From assembly GCA_013911195.1 (NCBI GenBank), contig JACETS010000096.1:1-9310 (forward strand): a stretch of DNA of 9,310 nucleotides. Direction: 5' to 3'. A program made the position numbers and the translations under genes. This DNA is from Verrucomicrobiales bacterium. GTDB lineage: Bacteria > Verrucomicrobiota > Verrucomicrobiia > Verrucomicrobiales > DEV007. The notes under the pieces were generated by a model that was not told the DNA's origin, searched no databases, and saw only the letters and a program-made list of their open reading frames with translations. This document shows positions 1-6,774 of the stretch, one piece after another (within the stretch, counting starts at the first letter, position 1; each line of letters opens with the position of its first letter).

Positions 1-1
1 C

Positions 2-79
2 TCAATAACTTTATTTGCATTAAACTTTCTTGGAGACGGGCTCAGAGACGCTCTAGACGTAAGGGCCTCAAAAGATTAA
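2..79 (+). CDS. C-terminal end of an OppC/DppC-like peptide ABC transporter permease (partial, 5' cut by window edge)
   Basis: Only the last 25 residues are present. They read SITLFALNFLGDGL, then RDALDVRASKD and a TAA stop. The pattern 'NFLGDGLRDALD-R' is the typical cytoplasmic tail of the second membrane subunit of dipeptide/oligopeptide/nickel-family ABC importers, which normally forms the permease channel with an OppB/DppB partner. The gene ends 12 bases before the ATG of the following OppD-like ATPase, which is the standard B-C-D-F operon order and supports the call. Everything else about the protein, including its membrane segments and substrate, lies outside the window. The short open frame would not be convincing alone; the tail motif together with the neighbour makes it so. 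Confidence 0.85.
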   Translation, partial: SITLFALNFLGDGLRDALDVRASKD

Positions 80-91
80 AAACAAAGAAAA

Positions 92-1069
92 ATGTCTCTC
101 TTAGAAGTCAACAACCTTAAAACATACTTCCATACTCGTAACGGAATCGTGAGAGCCGTGGACGGCGTTTCATTCTCAGTCGACAAAGGAAAGAATATCG
201 GCATTGTAGGAGAGTCAGGATCAGGAAAATCTGTCAGCTGTTACTCGCTTCTCGGATTACTTCCCATGCCCCCTGCAAAAATCGAAGCTGGTGAGGCAAT
301 TTTCGATAGATCCACAGATTTACTCAGCTGCGGTGAAAAGGTTCTTCGTACGATTAGAGGAAAAAGAATCGGCATGATTTTTCAAGACCCGATGACCTCT
401 CTTAATCCATATATGAGAATAGCAGATCAAATTATTGAGCCCCTTTGCCTGCACATGAAAATGGATAAAGAAAAGGCATTAAAAAAAGCTATTCATTCCC
501 TAGATGAAGTTGGCATACCTGAGCCCGATAACAGGATAAACATGTATCCCCATGAATTCTCAGGAGGAATGAGACAACGAGTAATGATAGCCATGGCGCT
601 GATCACTAATCCAGAAATACTGATCGCTGACGAACCGACTACGGCGTTGGATGTGACCATCCAAAAACAAATCTTAGACCTCATTCAGACACGTCAAAAG
701 GAATTAGGAACTGCAGTGATATTCATAACTCATGATCTTGCTGTCATCTCAGAAATCTGTGAAGAGGTCAACATTATGTACGCAGGTAGGATAGTTGAGA
801 AAACAGATACGAAATCTCTCTTTAGAAATCCAAAGCACGCGTATACTCGGTCACTGTTGAAATCAATTCCAGCCAATCAAGTGAAGGGAGAAAAACTTTA
901 CACGATTCCGGGACTACCGCCTGACACCTCTCAAATAATTAGGGGTTGTGCTTTTAGAGAAAGAAATCAAATAGGTGACCAAAACGAATGCTTAACTAAT
1001 TCAAGACCCGAATTTAAAGAAATTGAACCTGATCACTGGGTACAGAATTGTCCAGGCTGCCTATCATAA
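92..1069 (+). CDS. oppD: Peptide/nickel-type ABC importer ATP-binding protein (OppD/DppD family)
   Basis: This is one of the two cytoplasmic ATPases that power an oligopeptide/dipeptide-class ABC importer. All nucleotide-binding motifs are intact in 325 aa: Walker A GESGSGKS at residues 40-47, signature FSGGM at 156-160, Walker B ILIADE at 176-181, D-loop TTALD at 183-187 and switch His214 in ITHD. The C-terminal extension of the oligopeptide-transporter ATPase family starts near residue 245 and carries 'GLPPD' and Cys286, Cys300, His315 and Cys320. The second cysteine of the usual GCxFxxRC motif is Asn292. The length is normal for the family. The gene follows the permease by 12 bases, and the OppF-like partner starts 10 bases after its stop. 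The leader is A-rich with no clear Shine-Dalgarno. The family call is firm, but Opp versus Dpp versus Nik, and so the substrate, cannot be decided here; the symbol is by family resemblance. Confidence 0.93.
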   Translation: MSLLEVNNLKTYFHTRNGIVRAVDGVSFSVDKGKNIGIVGESGSGKSVSCYSLLGLLPMPPAKIEAGEAIFDRSTDLLSCGEKVLRTIRGKRIGMIFQDPMTSLNPYMRIADQIIEPLCLHMKMDKEKALKKAIHSLDEVGIPEPDNRINMYPHEFSGGMRQRVMIAMALITNPEILIADEPTTALDVTIQKQILDLIQTRQKELGTAVIFITHDLAVISEICEEVNIMYAGRIVEKTDTKSLFRNPKHAYTRSLLKSIPANQVKGEKLYTIPGLPPDTSQIIRGCAFRERNQIGDQNECLTNSRPEFKEIEPDHWVQNCPGCLS

Positions 1070-1079
1070 AATTCATATA

Positions 1080-1877
1080 ATGCCTTTTCTAGAGATAAAA
1101 AATATAAAAAAACACTTCCAAAAGAAAAAGGGAGGCCTTTTCTCCAATTCTTTTGATACGGTAAAAGCTGTAGACGGTGTCAGTATTCAAATCGAAAAAG
1201 GTGAGATTCTTGGACTCGTTGGCGAATCGGGCTGCGGCAAATCGACCCTCTCAAAAACAATCATGCAGTTAATCCCACCAACTGAGGGAGAGGTGATTCT
1301 AGAGAACGATAGCCTGACCACACTCAATGCTGAAAAAGTACGCAAGCGTCGCCTAGACTTCCAAATGATTTTTCAGGATCCTTACGCATCTCTAAATCCG
1401 AGAATGACAGTTTGGTCGACACTGAAAGAAGCGATCATCACTAGACATGGAAAACTCAACCACAAAGAACTTGAAAACAAAGTTACCATTTTAATGGAAA
1501 GGGTTGGGTTGGATCAAAAATTTATGCGGAAATACCCTCATGAATTTTCAGGCGGGCAAAGACAAAGAATTGCCATTGCTCGAGCCCTTGCCCCTGAACC
1601 AAAGCTTATTATTGCTGATGAACCTGTTTCTGCACTCGACGTATCTATTCAATCACAGATCCTAAATCTCTTAAAGGATTTGGTCGATGAACTTGAGCTC
1701 ACCATGCTTTTCATCTCTCATGACCTCAGTGTAGTTCGATATATAGCTGACAGGATAGCCGTTATGTATTTTGGAAAAATTGTTGAAACAGGCGAAGCTG
1801 AATCGTTAATGGATAATCCAAAACACGAATACACAAAGCAACTTTTAAATTCGGTACCAAAAATTTCCGTTCATTAA
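1080..1877 (+). CDS. oppF: Peptide/nickel-type ABC importer ATP-binding protein (OppF/DppF family), short form
   Basis: Second ATPase of the importer, expected to dimerise with the preceding OppD-like protein. Motifs in the 265 aa form: an OppF-type insertion GGLFSNSFDTVKAVDGV near the N-terminus, Walker A GESGCGKS at 48-55, signature FSGGQ at 156-160, Walker B LIIADE at 176-181, PVSALD D-loop and switch His214 in ISHD. I chose the ATG at 1080 (MPFLEIKNIKK), where homology to the ABC domain begins. An in-frame ATG at 1023 would add 19 residues overlapping the end of oppD and without family character. The protein ends at NPKHEYTKQLLNSVPKISVH, just where most OppF/DppF proteins (about 320-330 aa) continue into the cysteine-containing C-terminal extension. 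The catalytic core is complete, so this looks like a short variant, not a broken gene. It ends with two tandem in-frame TAA codons, 4 bases before the next gene. Confidence 0.92.
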   Translation: MPFLEIKNIKKHFQKKKGGLFSNSFDTVKAVDGVSIQIEKGEILGLVGESGCGKSTLSKTIMQLIPPTEGEVILENDSLTTLNAEKVRKRRLDFQMIFQDPYASLNPRMTVWSTLKEAIITRHGKLNHKELENKVTILMERVGLDQKFMRKYPHEFSGGQRQRIAIARALAPEPKLIIADEPVSALDVSIQSQILNLLKDLVDELELTMLFISHDLSVVRYIADRIAVMYFGKIVETGEAESLMDNPKHEYTKQLLNSVPKISVH

Positions 1878-1881
1878 TAAA

Positions 1882-2775
1882 ATGAAAAGAAACAAATTTT
1901 TAAATGTTCTCGCACGAACACTGTTTCTAACTTTTTTTATAGTTGTTGATCTAAGAGCCGAGGAATCTGAAAAAAAAGAACTTGAGAAGGAAATGTTATC
2001 CATTTTTCAAAAATGGAGCAACGCAATGAATGAGGGCAATTTAGATGTGTGGCAACAAACAACCGCCACCTTTCGCAAAGTTGGAATTCGCAATATGATT
2101 GTTTCCCAAAAGAAAAAATGGCCTGAATCATTATTTGAAACTCAAGTATCCCCACCAAAGGTTGATGCGATGAAAAAAGCTAAACTAATGATCAATGGGC
2201 CAACCGCCCAATTAGTTTATTTTGGAAAACCAAACTTTGGAGAAAATGAAGAAGTTGAGGTTCCAGAAGGTCTTCTTTTTCTAATGTTTGTTAAAGAAAA
2301 AGAGCAATGGAAATTTGGAACCTCTAGATTTATGAGTCTTAACAATACGGAGGAAATAACCGCTGCAGCACAATCAGGCGACTTTTCTTTTTTGGACACC
2401 CCGCAATTTAGACCGCCTAGCAAAGCCCCCACTATCCCAAAAATTTCTCCAATCCCTGAATTAGTTGGATACATTGAAATTATTTCAATTGGTTATGAAA
2501 CAAGAGTGAAGGTCGAAGAGAGATCGACACACATGGTTATTGATAACGTCCATAAAGGTCTAATACTCGGAGGGCTAAAAAACGGTGTGAACCAATTATT
2601 TGTGGAAGCTCGCGAAATTAGAGGAAGACCAAATAAAGGCAAAAGTAAGCCTCTCCTGGAAATTAATGTTTACAAAAAATCTAATCTGAAGAAAAACCCT
2701 CTTAAACTTCTTTACAGTACGGGAAAAATGAAAAATGGAGGCAAAATGAAAATCATAGTCAGAGGTGACGTCTAG
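1882..2775 (+). CDS. Secreted/periplasmic protein of unknown function: NTF2-like domain plus C-terminal beta-rich domain
   Basis: I do not recognise a named gene. The 297 aa protein begins with a Sec-type signal peptide: basic MKRNK, a hydrophobic core around residues 13-22, and a likely cleavage after LRA at residue 26. Residues 33-150 have the look of an NTF2/SnoaL-like alpha+beta fold: an opening helix (MLSIFQKWSNAMNEGN), 'W-QTTA', then paired strands ending in a Trp-containing strand (EQWKFGTSRFMSL). A Pro-rich linker at about 175-190 leads to a second domain (about 193-297) of alternating strands including GYIEIISIGYETRVKVE, GLILGGLKNGVNQLFVEARE and LLEINVY, probably a beta-sandwich. No catalytic motif is evident. 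It starts 4 bases after the oppF stop, so it is probably co-transcribed and translationally coupled with the importer, although it is not a typical solute-binding protein. Its stop overlaps the stop of the convergent gene. The domain calls are pattern-based inference. Confidence 0.8.
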   Translation: MKRNKFLNVLARTLFLTFFIVVDLRAEESEKKELEKEMLSIFQKWSNAMNEGNLDVWQQTTATFRKVGIRNMIVSQKKKWPESLFETQVSPPKVDAMKKAKLMINGPTAQLVYFGKPNFGENEEVEVPEGLLFLMFVKEKEQWKFGTSRFMSLNNTEEITAAAQSGDFSFLDTPQFRPPSKAPTIPKISPIPELVGYIEIISIGYETRVKVEERSTHMVIDNVHKGLILGGLKNGVNQLFVEAREIRGRPNKGKSKPLLEINVYKKSNLKKNPLKLLYSTGKMKNGGKMKIIVRGDV

Positions 2776-3770
2776 GGATTAAGCTCATCACTTATTACTA
2801 AACTCATAACCTTAAGTAGTTGGGCATTTTTATGATAATCTATTTTTTTAGGAGTATCAGCTGAGGTATATCTTAAGCTACCAGTATCAGATATCTTGAT
2901 AATTGGATATCCACTATTTCGGAATAAAGATAGCCCACTGAATGCCTCCAATTGATTGTTATCTAATAAGACTTTATGAACAGGTAAATCAAAACTTTTT
3001 ACAAAACCTGAAATAATCGAACCCATCGAATCATGTGAAAATTCGTCTCCTATGAGAGCAATAAAATCACCCTTCTTAGGAAGATTGATATCAAATTCTT
3101 GTATAGAAGATTGACTATTTTCCTCTTCAGAAAAAAATCCAAGTGACCCGATCTCAATAACACCAATAATTTTTTCCGATGGCCGTTTTGATTTTTTGGC
3201 AACATAAGAGGATCCTAATATTTTCTTTCCATTCACATCCGGATAACTGGATGGAAATGCCACGAATCTAAGAGTTCTCGCGTTTTCGGTATTAACAAAG
3301 TATCTTGCCAAACCGAGCATCATAGAAATTTGCGAAGCACCAGAATGGGCACCGAGACCAACCTCTGGAGAGCTGAAATTTGAAATGATCAGCAATACCT
3401 CGTTGGCAGTTTTTTCGCCAACCAACTCAGCCTCTATCATACGGTAGCTTTTATTATCTCCAAGAAATGTAATTTTAGGTCTGTATCCAATATTTTCTTC
3501 ACTGAGTTCAGATTCGATCCATTTAGCAGTAACTCTAGTTTGATCCGCATTATTCCAGGGCCTTGGCCCAATATCAGTTGTTTGCCTTTTTACCCAAGAT
3601 CTAAGCTCTTCAGGTGTGGATAGAACATTAACATTAAGAACGGAACGCCCTCCTTCTCGAGGCTTTGAAGCAGGTGCATTAAATGAATAAATGAGAGAAA
3701 ACGCCCCAATAAGTGTAATTCCCAAAGGCACTGCAACCAGACAAAGCTTTATTACGTTGGACTGCTTCAT
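2772..3770 (-). CDS. Membrane-anchored M28 aminopeptidase-like protein lacking the metal-binding residues (probable pseudopeptidase)
   Basis: The 332 aa protein has one N-terminal hydrophobic segment (about residues 9-29), so it is either a signal-anchored protein facing the periplasm or one with an uncleaved signal. The rest follows the M28 zinc-aminopeptidase plan: TDIGPRPW near 65-72, MIEAELVG at 111-118, a core strand/loop at 125-156, TLRFVAF at 166-172, ILGSSY at 184-189, VIEIGSLGF at 204-212 and TSADTPKKIDY at 302-312. The five canonical zinc-ligand positions look substituted: His to Asn131, bridging Asp to Ser143, the Glu-Glu pair to Ser175-Tyr176, Asp to Gly208 and the final His to Tyr301. 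It is therefore unlikely to be a zinc peptidase. It is the last gene of the lpxI operon, 24 bases after lpxB, and an AGGGG sits 3 bases before its ATG. Its actual function is unknown; binding or scaffolding is an inference. Confidence 0.85.
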   Translation of the reverse strand: MKQSNVIKLCLVAVPLGITLIGAFSLIYSFNAPASKPREGGRSVLNVNVLSTPEELRSWVKRQTTDIGPRPWNNADQTRVTAKWIESELSEENIGYRPKITFLGDNKSYRMIEAELVGEKTANEVLLIISNFSSPEVGLGAHSGASQISMMLGLARYFVNTENARTLRFVAFPSSYPDVNGKKILGSSYVAKKSKRPSEKIIGVIEIGSLGFFSEEENSQSSIQEFDINLPKKGDFIALIGDEFSHDSMGSIISGFVKSFDLPVHKVLLDNNQLEAFSGLSLFRNSGYPIIKISDTGSLRYTSADTPKKIDYHKNAQLLKVMSLVISDELNP

Positions 3771-3794
3771 TAACCCCTGAAATAATTAAAAATA

Positions 3795-4916
3795 CTATTG
3801 TTGATTGAGTGCCTCAAAAACGGTTTTCGCTGCTGTTTCATATGCACCTGGTTGAGCTAATGGACTAGTTACTTTTTTTAGATTTTCTGAAAGCGTATGC
3901 CTCTCATCTTTAGAAACGATGAGTCTTAGAAGTTCAGATGAAATTTTTTCAGAATTTGCATCAAATTGTAGAAATTCTCTTACGAGTTCTCTACCAGCTA
4001 GTAAATTAGCCATACCAAGAAAATTAACAGCTATTAACCCTTTTGCTAAAAAATAGGTTAAATTTGAAACTTTATAGACTAGACAATAAGGCAGACCAAG
4101 AAATGCAGCCTCAAGAGTAGCTGTGCCAGAAGCAACAGCACCGCAAGATGCTCTAGACATTAGTTCGTTAGCGTTTCCTAAGCTCACTTTACAAGGAACT
4201 TCTTTTTCCAACGCCATTGCTTTCATTCGTTCTGCACACTTCTCGCTCGCAGCAGAAGCTTCAAAATGAATATCTGGCTCTATCTTTAATACATCCTTGG
4301 CCGCATCCAGCATAACAGGAAAAATTTTCTCAATTTCTCTGTCTCGGCTTCCAGGAAGAAGCGCGACGACGTTATCATCTCTTAGATTTTGATCTCTGAG
4401 GTCAGCCAAAGTCTCCGCAATTGGGTGACCGACAAATCTAGCATCTAGGCCAGACCCTTCAAAAAATGTCACTTCAAAAGGAAAAAGACAAAGCATACAA
4501 TCAATGTTTATAGCCATACGCTTTATGCGACCACGCTTCCAAGCCCATACTTGAGGACTAATATAATAAACAATTTTAGTATCAATTCCTCTCTGTCTAA
4601 TAGCCTCAGCAAGCCTCAGATTAAACCCTGGATAATCGACAAGAATAACTACTTCAGGATCTAAGTCCTCGATCTCCTGAATCACTTTATCGAATAATCT
4701 TTTGAAATAACGATATTTTTTAATGACTTCCCAAAATCCAACCACTGCAGACTCACCAATCCAATTCTGAACTCGGTTAGAATAATTTGCCATGGCCGGA
4801 CCACCCATACCGTAAAATTCAATTCCCTCACATAAATTAATCATTTCAGACATCAAACCTGACCCGTGATTATCACCGCTGACCTCCCCAGCAACAATGT
4901 AAGCTTTGATATTCAT
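3795..4916 (-). CDS. lpxB: Lipid-A-disaccharide synthase LpxB
   Basis: LpxB (glycosyltransferase family 19) joins lipid X to UDP-2,3-diacylglucosamine, giving the beta-1,6-linked lipid A disaccharide and UDP at the inner face of the cytoplasmic membrane. With the start at 4916 the protein is 373 aa, normal for the family. Diagnostic motifs in order: AGEVSGD (9-15), GMGGPAM (36-42), VVGFWEV (58-64), VDYPGFN (93-99), SPQVWAWK (120-127), GHPIAE (163-168), LPGSRDREI (187-195), SGTATLEAA (263-271), and NFLGMANLLAGRELVREFLQ (298-317). A longer frame reaching 5042 would add 42 residues overlapping the upstream oxidoreductase gene with no LpxB character. The chosen ATG lies 10 bases after that gene's stop and starts directly at the conserved first strand. 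It is the third gene of an operon with lpxI and a Gfo/Idh-type gene. Confidence 0.96.
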   Translation of the reverse strand: MNIKAYIVAGEVSGDNHGSGLMSEMINLCEGIEFYGMGGPAMANYSNRVQNWIGESAVVGFWEVIKKYRYFKRLFDKVIQEIEDLDPEVVILVDYPGFNLRLAEAIRQRGIDTKIVYYISPQVWAWKRGRIKRMAINIDCMLCLFPFEVTFFEGSGLDARFVGHPIAETLADLRDQNLRDDNVVALLPGSRDREIEKIFPVMLDAAKDVLKIEPDIHFEASAASEKCAERMKAMALEKEVPCKVSLGNANELMSRASCGAVASGTATLEAAFLGLPYCLVYKVSNLTYFLAKGLIAVNFLGMANLLAGRELVREFLQFDANSEKISSELLRLIVSKDERHTLSENLKKVTSPLAQPGAYETAAKTVFEALNQQ

Positions 4917-4926
4917 GTTATTTGAT

Positions 4927-5859
4927 CTACTCTTTACTGTTTCCAGATTCGATAAGATCAGTAATTTCAATTGCAAGATCAAGCGCCGCTGTTGCCTCTT
5001 GTCCAGATACTGCAGGTCGTCGACCAGCAGCCGAACACTCAACGAAAGCTTCTAGTTCAAGTTTTAGAGGTTCATCCTTTTCGACTTGGACAGGCTCAAC
5101 TTTGATCTCCATTCCATCCTTCCAATAGAATTGACCTTCCTGGGCCTGATAATCAAGAGAGAGATAACTATCACCTTCGAAAACTCTCAACTTACGCATC
5201 TTTTCCGGTGAAATACGGCTTGCAGTAATATTGGCCACACACCCTGATTCAAAGCGTATTCTTGCGTTGGCAATATCTTCTCGATGAGTCAAGACGGGCA
5301 CACCGACCGCGTCAATGCTTTTGACTTTTGATTTAACCAAATGAAGAACAATCTCCAAATCATGAATCATCAAATCTAAAACAACACCAATATCCATTGA
5401 CCGATTAGGAAAAGGAGACAAACGATGAACCTCAATAAAACGAGGATCCTTTAACCTTTCCTCAATTTCTCCAAGTACTGGATTAAAACGCTCAATATGG
5501 CCAACTTGCAAAACACATCCCTTCTCGGCAGCTAAGTTAACCAATATTTGAGCATCATCAGTGGTATCAGCTATAGGTTTTTCTATAAGCACATGCTTGT
5601 TGTTATTTAACAATAACTCTCCTATTGATCGATGAGTACTCGTAGGAGTTGCAATTGAGACTACATCAACAAGATCGATAAATTCTTCTATCGAATTCGA
5701 AACCTCACCACCATAGGAGCTTACCATTGACTCTGCAGCTTCCTTATCCGTATCATATACGGCAACCAATTCAGCAGTATCAATCTCAGAGTATATTCTA
5801 GCATGATTCTTACCAATGGCACCTACACCAATGACTCCAGCTCTCATTTTATTACTCAT
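4927..5859 (-). CDS. Gfo/Idh/MocA family NAD(P)-dependent oxidoreductase, possibly UDP-GlcNAc 3-dehydrogenase (GnnA-like)
   Basis: The 310 aa protein has the two-domain Gfo/Idh/MocA layout. A Rossmann fold carries GVGAIG at residues 11-16 and an acidic strand end near 36-38 (YDTD). EKP follows at 93-95, whose Lys94 is the usual catalytic/binding lysine, then GHIERFNP at 120-127. In the C-terminal domain, His166 in DLMIHD is the usual catalytic histidine position. The 'NHARIYSE' and 'GHIERFNP' signatures resemble proteins annotated as GnnA, which oxidises C3 of UDP-GlcNAc to a 3-keto sugar so that GnnB can aminate it for amide-linked lipid A. Its position between lpxI and lpxB, 16 bases after lpxI and 10 before lpxB, fits a role on a UDP-amino sugar. 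The family is certain. The GnnA assignment is an inference, since no GnnB-type aminotransferase is in the window; another sugar dehydrogenase role is possible. Confidence 0.93.
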   Translation of the reverse strand: MSNKMRAGVIGVGAIGKNHARIYSEIDTAELVAVYDTDKEAAESMVSSYGGEVSNSIEEFIDLVDVVSIATPTSTHRSIGELLLNNNKHVLIEKPIADTTDDAQILVNLAAEKGCVLQVGHIERFNPVLGEIEERLKDPRFIEVHRLSPFPNRSMDIGVVLDLMIHDLEIVLHLVKSKVKSIDAVGVPVLTHREDIANARIRFESGCVANITASRISPEKMRKLRVFEGDSYLSLDYQAQEGQFYWKDGMEIKVEPVQVEKDEPLKLELEAFVECSAAGRRPAVSGQEATAALDLAIEITDLIESGNSKE

Positions 5860-5875
5860 CGTTTGATTCTATTTT

Positions 5876-6691
5876 TTATTCTTTGTATGCGTAAACGGTA
5901 ACTCCATTCCTCTCAGCACTAATTTCAATTTCATTTTTTCCCAGGAGTAAGGTCTTATTAGCTTCAACAATAATTGCTGACACTGAGGAGGAGGCAGCAG
6001 TCTCAATGGTATCAGGTCCAATACATGGAACATCAAATCTTAAATCTTGATTAGGCTTGGAAACTTTTACCACCACCGCATCACCTCGCCCAAGTTCTCC
6101 ACCTCGATTTATTGCCTTATTAGTCCCCTCAAAGGCCTCAACAGCCAATACAGTTCCCTTCTTCACGACAACGGTTTGCCCAATATCCAAACGGCTCATC
6201 TCCTTCGCTATTTTAAAACCGAAAGCAGCATCTTCAATAACCCGTTTGCCAGGTTTAGGACCACATACATGCCCACAATCAGGTAATAAATCATCCAGAA
6301 AAGTAGTTGCTGGTAATAACTCGATGCCACTTTTGGCAAGCTCCTCACCGATACCATTAAATATGGATTCTGCATTTCTCTCCTTGAGTCTTCCAAGAAG
6401 CATCAAAGTCTTCATATCAGGCCTCAAATCAAATAAGTTTTTCGGAGCAATCTGGCCAACCATTACCGCCTTAGTAATTTTATGCTGTTCGAAAAATTTA
6501 ATCATTTTACTGAGCTGGCCAACCCTCATCCATGAAACTTCATCAGCAATTTCTTCAATAGAAGGATCCGTTTCACCCTCAAAAGCAGCAGCGACTAGGC
6601 TATTTACACCTTCTGAACGGGCTCCTTGAGCAAAAATAGCGGGATAAATACCGTTTCCGGCAATTATTCCAATAGCTTCATGTTCACTCAT
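5876..6691 (-). CDS. lpxI: UDP-2,3-diacylglucosamine pyrophosphatase LpxI
   Basis: LpxI hydrolyses UDP-2,3-diacylglucosamine to 2,3-diacylglucosamine-1-phosphate (lipid X) and UMP. It is the alternative to LpxH in many non-gammaproteobacterial lineages. The 271 aa protein shows the whole family pattern: GIIAGNGIYPAIFA near residues 8-21, VGQLSKMIKFF at 57-67, VMVGQIAPKNLFDLRPD at 76-92, FLDDLLPDCG at 131-140, VVVKKGTVLAVEAFEGTN at 174-191, RFDVPCIGPDTIE at 218-230, and a C-terminal VYAYKE. Asp227 of GPDT probably matches the catalytic aspartate studied in the Caulobacter enzyme; this is from memory. The usual EGTD motif reads EGTN, with Asn191. It is the first gene of the minus-strand lipid A operon and diverges from dnaX across 83 bases. 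No strong Shine-Dalgarno precedes the ATG. Confidence 0.95.
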   Translation of the reverse strand: MSEHEAIGIIAGNGIYPAIFAQGARSEGVNSLVAAAFEGETDPSIEEIADEVSWMRVGQLSKMIKFFEQHKITKAVMVGQIAPKNLFDLRPDMKTLMLLGRLKERNAESIFNGIGEELAKSGIELLPATTFLDDLLPDCGHVCGPKPGKRVIEDAAFGFKIAKEMSRLDIGQTVVVKKGTVLAVEAFEGTNKAINRGGELGRGDAVVVKVSKPNQDLRFDVPCIGPDTIETAASSSVSAIIVEANKTLLLGKNEIEISAERNGVTVYAYKE

Positions 6692-6774
6692 TACTGACCA
6701 AAAAGCGATAACTTTGACTAAATGTCCAACTGAAAAAGATTCACAAAACGAGATCTCTCAATAAAGTAGGACCT
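6692..6774. promoter_or_regulatory. Divergent lpxI / dnaX intergenic region (putative promoters)
   Basis: These 83 bases separate the starts of two divergent transcription units, so each needs a promoter here unless it is expressed by read-through. For dnaX there is a near-consensus -35-like TTGACT at 6714-6719, but only a poor -10-like AAGATT or AAAGAT around 6735-6741. The lpxI side shows no convincing box pair. AGG at 6768-6770 is a weak Shine-Dalgarno for dnaX. No operator-like inverted repeat stands out. The region is secure from the gene layout; the individual boxes are tentative. Confidence 0.4.

Noticed and set aside
1023..1079. Longer oppF start at the ATG at 1023
   Set aside because: The extra 19 residues overlap the end of oppD and have no ABC-domain character; homology begins at the ATG at 1080.
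1937..2474. Two minus-strand open frames of 73 and 85 codons inside the secreted-protein gene
   Set aside because: They overlap a gene with a clear signal peptide and domain pattern, and show no coding features of their own.
4917..5042. Longer lpxB start at 5042
   Set aside because: The 42 extra residues come from reading the oxidoreductase gene in another frame. The conserved LpxB N-terminus starts at 4916, 10 bases after the upstream stop.
6057..6629. 190-codon open frame on the plus strand opposite lpxI
   Set aside because: Composition is that of an antisense shadow (Ser/Pro/Leu-rich), it has no recognisable motif, and it lies entirely within the strongly supported lpxI.
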